64,000 nt of DNA from Batillaria attramentaria. Taxonomy: Eukaryota > Mollusca > Gastropoda > Batillariidae. Positions 32,880 through 56,399 of this stretch are shown here, one piece after another. Position 1 is the stretch's first letter, and each line of letters opens with the position of its first letter. The notes beneath the pieces were generated by a model. That model was not told the DNA's origin and did no database searches. It saw nothing but the letters and a program-made list of their open reading frames with translations. Both the position numbers and the translations under genes were made by a program. The stretch covers positions 56,001 through 120,000 of the forward strand of contig JACVVK020000337.1 in NCBI GenBank assembly GCA_018292915.2, in the 5' to 3' direction.

Positions 32880-33790
32880 GAACGACATCAGTAGCATCAA
32901 CCCCTTAAGGCAGTGTTCAGCTGTGAAGCACTTCGTGACAACTTCCGATGGAAAAAAAAACACAAAATCATACAACAAATCAGGAGGGTTTTCTTTTCCT
33001 CCAACACAATTTTCTGATGTCACTTTAGTTTGATTTTTACACGTCATGCACACAAACAAGAAACATCAACAATTCGCATGCAGCAGCAATGCAAGAATTC
33101 GAAATTAAGCAGAACTGCAGGCACCTTAGTGATCACAAACATCCGAATGGGAAAGTTACGTATACTGGCCCCATCCACCAAACAAACAATCAACAACTAT
33201 AACACAGTTTCAGTAACATTATCAAACTGTCAACAACAAAAAAGCGCAGTTTATCAGGAATGTCAATCGCAAAGGCCATTAAGACAAAAGAACAACAAAT
33301 CGTACAGATCGTGACAGCCAATCAAATCAGACAATAAAAGAACAGCATAATGCAAAGGCCTTGAAAGCCGCTTAGACAACAGAACAATACAAGGACCTTG
33401 AAAGCCTTTCAGGTGAACATTACAATGTAAAGATCTAGCAAGATACAACACAAGCACACATCCATTTAGAGGAATGGAAAGTTTCTGTAAAGTCGCCAGA
33501 AACAAAGCGCTCACGTGACAGACACATCAACGTCCGGTACACACCGTCTGCCGTGCACTGTCAGTCACAAGTTACATCTAACCGAACATGTAGAGTTAGT
33601 GTGAGAAGAACATGACAAATGATTGACTTTGCGTGAAGATTACTGGCCGGGATCTCATGTGTGAAAAGAGACAAGATTAGACTGAGATTTAGCTGCAGTA
33701 TCTGACTTCTTACGACTAGCATTGGCGTTTTGTCCCTGAAATAGTCACAGACCTATCGTAGTCCCTCGCTTATGCATCTCGTACTTTTCC
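32880..33790. other. Non-genic stretch
   Basis: A-rich sequence without recognisable genes or repeats. Confidence 0.4.
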
Positions 33791-33812
33791 TCTCTCTCTC
33801 TCAGCTTATAAG

Positions 33813-33916
33813 GGACGGCACGGGTCAACGTTTCGGCTTTCGTCTTCCTCAGGACACAAACAAATTTTTTTGTGTCCTGAGGAAGGCGAAAGCCGAAACG
33901 TTGACCCGTGCCGTCC
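33813..33916. repeat. Near-perfect palindrome with hammerhead-like core
   Basis: Arms 33813-33858 and 33871-33916 are reverse complements (45 of 46 bases) around a 12-nt T-rich spacer. The right arm contains CTGAGGA, then GGC-GAAA-GCC, then GAAAC: the order of the hammerhead-ribozyme core (CUGANGA, stem II, GAAA). Such cores occur in Penelope-like elements (established). Whether this is one is inference. Confidence 0.75.
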
Positions 33917-33919
33917 TTT

Positions 33920-35090
33920 GTGAAAGTTAAGTGGTTTCTGTCCCTTTTATGTCGCTTTCATTTGCTTAACTTGTAACCACTTCGCAGTCATTACCGTTTC
34001 CTTTTCTCAGCTTATAGTCAAAAATAGTCTTGGACTTACGCCAGGTCAGGGGCCAGAACTGTTCAGACAACTTCGCGAACGTCAGATCGCGGGATGGCGC
34101 AAGACTCTTTTAACGGAGCATGACCACACCCGCCGGGCTATTATCCGTACATTCTGGTAACTCGTGAAATCCGCGCTGCGTCGAAATCATTGTGGTGGTA
34201 GCTGCCTGGCAGAAGGGCTGATGGGAAAGTGGTCCATGCACATTCAGTCACGCTGACTATCCAGAAATGTTGGTGCGCAGATAGAAGACGTAAGAAAAAA
34301 ATCAATATTTCGATGCTTCCTAAATTACAAGGCGTTTGAAATATAGCGCGAGGTCTTTTTGGTCGTTTTTTCCCCCTTATTCTTTGGTTGTAGTAGTAGT
34401 TGTTGTTGTTGTTGTTGTTGTTGTGGTTTTGTTTCTTGTTTTTTTTTATTCTTAATTGTATCAGGTGTCAGCTTTTAAATATTTCGTAGATATCCACAAA
34501 ACGCTCGAATCCTTGAAACTGTCTATCAACAGAATATTTGGAGGTGTTGGTGACAAACTGCACGCAATTACGCACCAGTCACAAAACCACTACAATAATT
34601 ATTTACTTGTCTCAAATCGTATTTGCATTTCTGCCGACTGTAGTATGGCGCGGGGGTGAGGATAGAGGTGGGGGGTGCGGCTTCAAAAGGCGTTCGAACG
34701 AAACAGCTGCATTACATGTGGTACTTCTGCTTCGAACATTGTTCCAGTAGGGACCATGGTTAGAAGATCAGGATTGCCGGTGACGGTACCAGCTAAGGGG
34801 CACAACTACCTGCGCTAATCAAATCTCAAAGTGATCCTTCACACTGTTACTTCCCCTGACGTGTAGGCCAGTGAAGCACGCATATTCACAGATGGAGACA
34901 GCAATGATTCTTGCAGATGAAAGAAAACAATAAATTATGTCCTCTGTAAGCAGAGTCTTGCTGTGTCTCTACATGCCTACCTATATCAAGCAGCTAGTAA
35001 GTATCTATGACTATCTTCTATTTCCGACAACATTACCGTGTTTGTTACAAACGTGTACGTATAGTCAGATCAGATTACTAACTTGAACGT
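33920..35090. other. Non-genic stretch
   Basis: Only a short GTT array at 34388-34425 was recognised. Confidence 0.4.
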
Positions 35091-35098
35091 TCAGTTAG

Positions 35099-35342
35099 TA
35101 TAGTTCGCCCGTTAGGGGGTGCAAGTGTATACTAGTCAATTTCGTCGATATTTCGCATAAAATAAATTCGTAGAACGAAGTCAGCGGCTACGTGACTTCA
35201 CCTCGCCAGACCCCGGAGTACATTTGAACCCCCTCCCGCGTTCCAGGGATACAGTCGCCCCTCGTTAGTGGACGACTGTTTATGCCGAAATATCGACGGA
35301 ATTGACTGGTATACATTTGCACCTCCTAACGGGCGAACTATA
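35099..35342. mobile_element. MITE with 60-bp terminal inverted repeats, TA target
   Basis: TIRs 35101-35160 and 35281-35340 (TAGTTCGCCCGTTAGG..GTGCAA) match at about 55 of 60 bases, and a TA lies outside each end. Internal 120 bp without coding sequence. The TA duplication suggests a Tc1/mariner-type source (inference). Confidence 0.8.
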
Positions 35343-35344
35343 CC

Positions 35345-35990
35345 AACTAAGTATTACTAACTATTTGCAAAAACGAATGATCAAAAAGGCACGTGTTTCG
35401 ATTTTCCACTGATCGGAGCAAACCGTTTACGGTTGCCTAGATGTGACTATGATAACAGTGGCAATGTTGAAACAATGGCAAGTCGATAATGGCAATAGTG
35501 ACTCTCAAACGTTGAATACAAACACACGAGGAAAGGGGCCAAGCCGTGCGGTAATGCCGCGTTAAGATAAAATATGAATAAATGACTGTACACAGCAAGA
35601 GCTATGCGTAGTAACACGTCAGTTTGTTATCACCAAAGCAGGCCACGCCCCCACGCGAACAAAACTCTCGTCAGGAATGTTTTATTACATAACAATTATA
35701 ATCATAAACAAAATTCCAGTCATACAGTAAAATCTGTAGTCTCCGTATTTACAGCACGGGAATATTTCGACTAGCGTGTAATGTACAAAACGACTTTGAC
35801 TTCTGCACAACTGATGGTATTGTGTTTCAATGTTTAGATAGATGATTGTCCAGATAATGATTTGACAAGATTGCAAATGTGTCCACACTGTCACGACCAA
35901 GGCGAGCAGCAGGGGACTAGACTAGGCTGGGACTTCTCTAGAATCACACTTACTGCTTGGCCGCGAATTAGTCTGTGTTGTTTGCGTGGC
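35345..35990. other. Non-genic stretch
   Basis: No gene or named repeat seen. Confidence 0.4.
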
Positions 35991-35991
35991 G

Positions 35992-36403
35992 TTAAAGATC
36001 TAAGCTCCCAACAAAAAGCTTTCTGAAATGTGACAAAAAATTTACAGAGTCGACCGTGCAAGCACAGTCAACTCTGTCACAGTTGCAGAGTTTTCAGCGT
36101 CCATGAAACCGCATTAAAAGCCAAGGGCAGCCTGATTTCACAGCTCAGTTTGCGTTTTGACACTGAGGGAGCAAGATCGTGCAGCACTCAACATCCGCTA
36201 GACACTGTAGCGAAGTGTCTCGCTCACTGACCAAAAGCCAAATAATGTCACGGCAAACTCGTGCCCTGGTTTTATAAGGGTCCCCGAAGCGCTGAAAACT
36301 CTGCAACTGTGACAGGGTTGCCTGGATTATGCACCGTCGAAGGAGTCGCAGTTTTAAAACACGGCAATGTTTGCGGCTTTTTGCTGAGATTGCAGACCTT
36401 TAA
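35992..36403 (-). mobile_element. TTAA-flanked TIR element, copy 1
   Basis: TTAA at both limits (35992-35995, 36400-36403). TIRs begin AGATCT/AGGTCT and share CAACTCTGTCACAGTTGCAG. It is inverted relative to the copy at 53909-54313. TTAA targets are typical of piggyBac-type elements; no transposase is encoded. Confidence 0.72.
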
Positions 36404-36513
36404 GCCCTAAACACTCGCTCACTCACGCACCCAGAGTAACTGCCGCGGGGACTATCATTAGCGTTTTTGAAATAGTCAAAGACTTGCCCTAGTCCACGCT
36501 ATGAACCTCGAAA

Positions 36514-36514
36514 T

Positions 36515-36561
<47 letters not shown>
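36514..36561 (+). repeat. (CT)n microsatellite
   Basis: CT dinucleotides next to the foldback copy. Confidence 0.95.
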
Positions 36562-36599
36562 ATCAGCTTAGTCAAGCTGAACTCTGTATCATCGGGCTT

Positions 36600-37080
36600 C
36601 ACCCTCTGCACAGAACCGAAATCGGCTAGCCGAGACCTGCGCCGAGTCGAGTGATACCTAAGAAGGGAAAAACAAAAATACTCGGTGACAAGGAAAGTGG
36701 ACAGTTCTGAACAGCTTTGTGGTCAACGTGGTATTTCACAGTGTGCACAGAAGAACATTTTCAACCTGAGTAGAGATTATTGCCGGCATGAGCTGTCTCC
36801 CTTGCCGCAACAAGCACGCAGTTTTCGTGGCAGAGCACAAAGAAATGCATGCATGCTGCGGTTCTGTGTATGTAATAGGGACAACTCATGCAGGCAATCC
36901 CGATTCTAATCTCTAATCAGGCTGAAAATGTACTGTGCTGGTGAATGCGACAGAACTCACCGCTTCTGTGCACACTGTGAAATAGCATGTTGACCACAAA
37001 GTTGTTCAGAACTGTCCACTTTCCTTGTCGCCGAGGGTCCCCCCCCCCCTCTCCTTCTTAGGTATCACTTGACTCGGCGC
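36600..37080. mobile_element. Foldback element, copy 2
   Basis: Both arms are present (GAGTGATACCTAAGAAGG left, CTTCTTAGGTATCACTTGAC right), together with the CACTGTGAAAT and CACAGAAG words. The centre is diverged from 31985-32596. Confidence 0.75.
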
Positions 37081-37115
37081 ATACGGCCGGGGTGAAGAGG
37101 GGGGGGGGGGGGGAG

Positions 37116-37117
<2 letters not shown>

Positions 37118-37177
<60 letters not shown>
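37118..37177 (+). repeat. (GT)n microsatellite
   Basis: Preceded by a poly-G run at 37099-37112. Confidence 0.95.
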
Positions 37178-37178
<1 letters not shown>

Positions 37179-37814
37179 GACTGCCAAGAATTATGTCCCT
37201 CTCCTCTTACCAAAAGCAAGGGGGGCCCAAAGATATTCGGGCCCCCCTTCCAAAACTCGAACGGGGGCCTGGGCCCCCAAGGCCCCCGTGGTTCCTACGC
37301 CCCTGTCATGGGCAATCTATCGTGATGAGCATTTTTTTTAATTATGCGGCGTGATATGACCATTCTCCATGCACATAAAAATTCTCTGTTTGTGTATATA
37401 ATATCTGTTTTCCATTTTAACCGTACACTTTGGATATAGGTCTGTGAAATTGTTAGCGTCTTGATGGACCGAATTTAAAAAAAAAAAGAATCCTTTGGAA
37501 AAAAAATAAATCTGTTCGAAAACGAACCTGCATTTATTATGTGGTAAATGATTTATTCCCTTTCTTAATACTTAACACACATAGTCTCCATGTCTGCATT
37601 ATGTCTCGGTATAGTGCGTTTAACACTAGCCAGCGAATTTCGGCGATCACGTTTTTTGATGGACCCACTTTCTTATGCCTATCAAAGAGATAAAGTGGAC
37701 TGATTTCGATACCTGACATTTTTCGGCTCGCGTTTTCACTGAAAAAAAAAAATTCACTGATGCCGAGAAGAAAGGGAAAAACTGAGAACCCCCTACAGTC
37801 ATGAAATACATTAG

Positions 37815-37975
37815 GCCGGTCAGTAATAGGGTCGCCACACGTTGCGATTCTGCAGGCCTACCAAAATGCCCTCAGGGCAAATTAAATTCGCTTGTAGCGG
37901 GCACTTTCCGGAACAGAGCACGGTCCTAATTTTTCCTCGCCACGCCAGCAAGTCGCCGCTGACCATGCTTCATGT
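37815..37975 (+). mobile_element. LINE fragment (relative of 30620-30770)
   Basis: Inverted match to the minus-strand LINE fragment: CACACGTTGCGATTCTGCAG, GCTTGTAGCGGGCACT, AGAGCACGGTCCTA. Non-coding now. Confidence 0.65.
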
Positions 37976-38029
37976 GTTTGGAGCGCCGGTGTAGGAGGCA
38001 AAAAAGACTTCCAGGAAAAAAACACAGGG

Positions 38030-38180
38030 AGTGTAAGTTTCCTAGGAAAGAAACACTGCAATCTCGGAGGGAGTGTAATCTTCCTAGGAAAATAACACTC
38101 CCAGTGTTATTTTACTGGGGGAAAAACACTCCTGTAGTGTTTTTTTTTTTTTCCCGCAGTGTTATTTTTCCGACTATACC
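38030..38180. repeat. Cluster of nested short palindromes
   Basis: AAAATAACACTCCCAGTGTTATTTT is an exact palindrome in two 11-bp halves. ACTCCTGTAGTGTT and CCTAGGAAA recur in both orientations around it. It could be a small foldback element; limits uncertain. Confidence 0.5.
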
Positions 38181-38992
38181 TGGCCGGCGGTACAGCTGGT
38201 AGCCAAAGTGTGTCGCAACGTATGACCGCAACCCCCGCGCAATACACAAGCGGGTGCCTCGCAGGCGCTCCACGTTTGACAAGGCCTTAAGACAGGGTAC
38301 AACTTTTCCCCTTCGATAAGTATTTTAAAGGAAAGTCGCGCCATTAAAAAAGTTAATCGCCGAAAAGCATTGGCGATCGCAATGCCAGACGCATTGTAAT
38401 AGGTTGAGTGATGGAAAACAGCGAAAGAAAGAAAGAAACAACCAACAATGAATAAATTAGGCGAAAAAGATCCGGGGTGAAAACAAAACATTTTATCACA
38501 CGTCCAGAAGCGACATAATTATTTCTCACAGTATTAATACGCAAATCATAATTATATTTATGCCATTTTACTAACATCTTACCGTGACTTTTCCAATTCT
38601 TTACGCCGATAAATTAAGGACAAACGGTGACCGCAAAAACAACAACAGCAAAATAAACTGTTGAAGCTTTTTTTTTTGCGTGTGATTGCCATTTTTCATG
38701 CAATGCACTCCATTGCAATGAGCAAATGTAAAATGCAAGCTTAGCGACGTAATATTATGCAAAATCGAAAGGTAACGGGCACAAAATAAAATTTAATAAC
38801 AAATATATTGAACAAGTGAAAGGCCTTTAGATCTCAAAGCGAGGCAGACACTTTCAGCGAAGAGAGACACGACGTTCACACGCCCAACAGTGAACAATAT
38901 TCAAGACAGACAAACAGAGAGACAGACAGACAGAGACAGAGACAGACAGAGACAAAGAGTGTCGATGGCTGGCTGAAGCGACTCGCGTGCAT

Positions 38993-39455
38993 CGGCTACG
39001 TACCAGAGATGCAAATTTAGAGGACAACGCTATATATTCCTCTTACACATAACGTTGCAGATGACACCCTAGAAATGCTTTAAAATTCACACACACAAAA
39101 AATCACAAAAAATCAGGCAGCCATAGACTCATGTGTAGAATAAATTCCAACAAATTCCGATATTCCGTTTTTTGGCAATGTTGGCAGCGACCACATACCC
39201 CCCTCATTCCACGGTCGTCTGCTGGCTCCTGTGCCAGCCGCGCTTGAATACAAATAGTCCACAAGCCAGCCTCATTTTTCCTAATTTTACTATTACCTGG
39301 CATGAAACTTGTTTACAAAGCCAACAAAAAGCACCAGATTGCCTTTTTTTTTTTTTTACTCTGCACACACATTTTGAAAGGGGCAAAGATTTTCTACTAT
39401 ATTTAGCGGAGTTCTTACTACACGACCCGGAAGCTAATACCGGTCTGTAACCTGT
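38993..39455 (-). repeat. Interspersed repeat R5, copy 1
   Basis: About 460 bp that reappear inverted at 60355-60850 (TGTTTACAAAGCCAACAAAA, CGACGGTCGTCTGCTGGCTC-like core, ACACGACCCGGAAGCTAA). Non-coding; class unknown. Confidence 0.75.
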
Positions 39456-40640
39456 TAATGCGCTGTAAACCACATAAACGGACGCGTGCACGGTGACTGT
39501 AAACCACGGGGGCGTTTGTAACTTAGATGCTTCATGAGATTCGATGCAGTCTAGGTTATCTCTCATGTGGCACGAATGGAACATAATGATTACATAAATA
39601 CAGCCATCAAATCCCATTTTCAAAGTTACGTAGTCAGAGGCACAGTCGCGATCGATGCAACAGTGTTGTTCAAAAACTCTGCGTCAACTACAGTCAGCAA
39701 ACAAAAAAGAAAGAAGAAAAAAATGGCGCCAGTGTTTCTTAATCACCGGTGGGCAGATTGAGGTCACTGCGTGTAAAAATATACATCAAAGGCTAAAACA
39801 GTTAAACCTGAAGTTTCTGAACACAGCAGGTAACAAGAACAAGTCGGTAAACGGTATCCGGGCCCTTGATCATGAACTCAATGGCGGCATGAGAGAAGCA
39901 CAGCTAATTATCCTCTGACGCAAGACCCCTCCCCCCCACCACCTAACCTGCCCCCCCCCCCCCCCCCGCCACCCACCATCACCATGAAAAAAAAGGGGGG
40001 GGGGGGGGGAGGCGTTCAGCTATAAAGCTATCCGGGTTTTCTCGGTCACAAAGGACAATACTCGCTCGGAAGAGAGGGAGCGTTATAGCTTCGTGGCGGA
40101 ATACGCACTTTCGCGCAAATTCTGACTCCAGCACGTTACATGTAGTAGGCTATCAGTTATTTAATTCAACTCGGTTCACTCTAAAGAGAAGTCTAGGGTA
40201 CAATGTCCCGCAAGACAGACTGTGACACCCTTCATTCACAGATATCAATTCACACCTTTCAAGGTCACATTCTCTCAAGGTCAAGATCACTCTGGGTCAA
40301 GTTCGTCCTCTCTCAAGGTCAAGATATGGTGGGTATGGGGGGGGGGGGGGGTATAGGTCATCTTTCTGCAAGCATTGTATGAGTTTGTTTTCAGCAGTTC
40401 TCCGCACAAGGATTACGTCAGACACTGTAAAATAGTGGAAATAGCTCACATCCAGATGGAGCACGCGTGTAGTCAGTTTCAATCAAAATTTATACATCGG
40501 AGTCGCGCTCGCCTAACGCAGAGGAAACTCCAGCATCTGGCAATATAGTTTCAACGACACTTGACTCCACGTTCACTTTGGGTGTAGAACCGCAGCCTGA
40601 CGCACACCTCATGGAATGGAAACAGAATGCAAGATCACGT
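39456..40640. other. Non-genic stretch
   Basis: Homopolymer C/G runs at 39925-40010 and a cluster of TCAAGGTCA words at 40258-40325; no gene recognised. Confidence 0.4.
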
Positions 40641-40658
40641 TAATTTTCATTCACCCGA

Positions 40659-41436
40659 TTATCGGCACCAGACTTCAAAAACCAGCAAACCGTCACCTTG
40701 GCAGACGTAGTCAGTTCTGTCCTGTTCTAAACCAAGAATAGTGGGTACGACGCTCAGCTTCTCACAGAACTCAGAAATAAGGAACACTTTTCTTTGCGAC
40801 ACTTGAAAAAAAAAAATCTTTGTGTCGTGGTACAGAGATCGAATCACGTTGAGCTCTGGTTGGCACCAGTCAGGGGGAATGTCCAGTGTGCGTCCCAGCT
40901 CGGCAGGTTGTGAGCTATAATAGACGACTCCACTTCTGTCCAACAAAGGGGAGATCCCCCCATAATTCAACCAATCGCGTGCCGTGGTATAATGAGAACA
41001 GCATTCTGTATGGTCTGATCTGGCAAACTTTCTTGCGAGGTAAGCACGTGTAGTTGGATATGACTGAAACGTGGAAAGAAAAAGGAAAAAAACAAAAAAA
41101 AAAAGACCATTAGGTCAATGACTTTCATCTTCAAATCATCCCTTTTCCTATGAACGTACTGTGTTTTGCCAAAGCACGGCAGAGTAAATGGGCGGGTCTT
41201 GTGACCTCGCGGCTTGCCGAGTGGAGTCGTCTATTAGCTATTGGTCAGGGTTACCGCATCCAAGGGGACCCGCTGCTTGGGCAAGTATATAGTGCACTCG
41301 CCCACCATCCGTGTGCGTGAGATAAGTAAGCGATCGGTGGACCTGGTCCCAGAAATGGTAACGCACTCACTCTGGCCGTGAACGGTGGTCATAGTGTCAA
41401 GACTGTGGGCCTGCGTCAAGGAACACACACTCTGCT
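40659..41436 (-). CDS. Unrecognised gene, two 3' exons (194 aa visible)
   Basis: Exon a (41255-41436): acceptor TTTTCTCTCAG|AG, 2 nt + 60 codons, donor GATGCG|GTAACC. Exon b (40659-41063): a long pyrimidine tract and ACGTTTCAG|TCATAT, 134 codons and stop. The phases agree exactly (0/0) and both exons are fully open. Exon a has Cys residues in VCSLTQ, SECVTI and GECTIYLPKQ. Exon b reads SYPTTRAYLARKFARSDHTE, CCSHYTTARDWLNYGG, then SQPAELGRTLDIPPDWCQPE and ends EFCEKL..LLVFEVWCR. The composition looks like a real, possibly secreted or extracellular, protein, but I recognise no family. Upstream exons (a 1-nt-phase donor is needed) were not found. It lies 450 bp downstream of the RTK stop on the same strand, and its entry phase does not fit RTK exon 44279-44440, so it is not obviously an alternative RTK end. 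Confidence 0.5.
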
Positions 41437-41662
41437 CTGAGAGAAAATCGCTTGCGCAGAAAGTGTGATATGGGTGTTATCGGCGATGAGTTCCATGTCC
41501 CGCGGTTCGGTCGGAGCTTGAGAAATTCATTCCTGTTCGTTTCCGAAAAGTAAAATCCACCTTGAACCTGTGTCAGCTAATTTGGAGGCAGAGCCAAAAG
41601 CGTTTGCCTGAACCATGCTAAATTCCTTGTAGCGTGTGGGGCTGTTTGACACTCTCTGTGTG

Positions 41663-41663
41663 C

Positions 41664-41741
<78 letters not shown>
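41663..41741 (+). repeat. (GT)n microsatellite
   Basis: Between the RTK polyA signal (41807-41812) and the unrecognised gene. Confidence 0.95.
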
Positions 41742-41744
<3 letters not shown>

Positions 41745-41806
41745 CTGACTCGGTGTCTTTTTTTGTCGGTTGTTTTTTTTTTTTCTTGTCTTTGTGCAGT
41801 GTTCTT

Positions 41807-41812
41807 TTTATT
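41807..41812 (-). terminator. RTK polyA signal
   Basis: AATAAA on the minus strand, 74 bp after the RTK stop codon. Confidence 0.6.
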
Positions 41813-41885
41813 GTATTCCTCCATACCCCAAAGGGGGAAAAAGGAAGTAAAAATCTTCAATCTTGAGTTCAATCCAAGAACGATA

Positions 41886-55475
<13,590 letters not shown>

Positions 55476-55898
55476 CTGCAACCAATAATAAGAGCGTAAG
55501 AACTAGTGTAACTGAGAAAATAACGACAAATCCAGTGTTTTTAACAATATAGAAACGGTGAGAAATCGACAGCATGTCTAGTGATGCGGGCCATACATAT
55601 CACTTTATCTTACTTGAATTGAAATTGACATGCAGCCACTGAGATTCTGACTGACAAGTCAGAGTCAGGGCAGCCAATCACAGGGCACCAATACTCGACG
55701 GACAAGTCTCACGTGTGGGATTGTCTGTCGGATTACTCGAGGGTTCCCTTGTCTCTTTTTTCTATCTGTATGAATGGCAGGGAACCCTCGATTTGTTTGA
55801 CAAAGCTGCCGAGTACTGCTGACAAAAACACAGTAATTCCATGGCATCATTTTTTTTGTGGGGGAAAAAACACACCATTACATCAATGTCTTCCATCT

Positions 55899-56372
55899 CG
55901 AAATCACCCTTTTGTTCCATCAAACGACGTCATGAAATCACCCTTTTGTTCCATCAAACGACGTCATGAAATCACCCTTTTGTTCCATCAAACGACGTCA
56001 TGGAATCACCCTTTTGTTCCATCAAACGACGTGGAATCACCCTTTTGTTCCATCAAACGACGTCGTGGAATCACCCTTTTGTTCCATCAAACGACGTCGT
56101 GGAATCACCCTTTTGTTCCATCAAACGACGTCGTGGAATCGCCCTTTTGTTCCATCAAACGACGTCGTGGAATCACCCTTTTGTTCCATCAAACGACGTC
56201 ATGGAATCACCCTTTTGTTCCACCAAACGACGTCATGAAATCACCCTTTTGTTCCATCAAACGACGTCATGGAATCACCCTATTGTTCCATCAAACGACG
56301 TCATGGAATCACCCTTTTGTTCCATCAAACGACGTCATGAAATCACCCTTTTGTTCCATCAAACGACGTCAT
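55899..56372 (+). repeat. 34-bp minisatellite, 14 copies
   Basis: Unit AATCACCCTTTTGTTCCATC-AAACGACGTCATGG. One unit is 3 bp short. Every unit contains ACGACGTCAT or ACGACGTCGT, close to a CRE. Because 34 is not a multiple of 3 and no frame has a stop, long spurious ORFs arise. Confidence 0.95.
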
Positions 56373-56399
56373 GGGCTTACCGCGTTGTGCCGGCCATTG

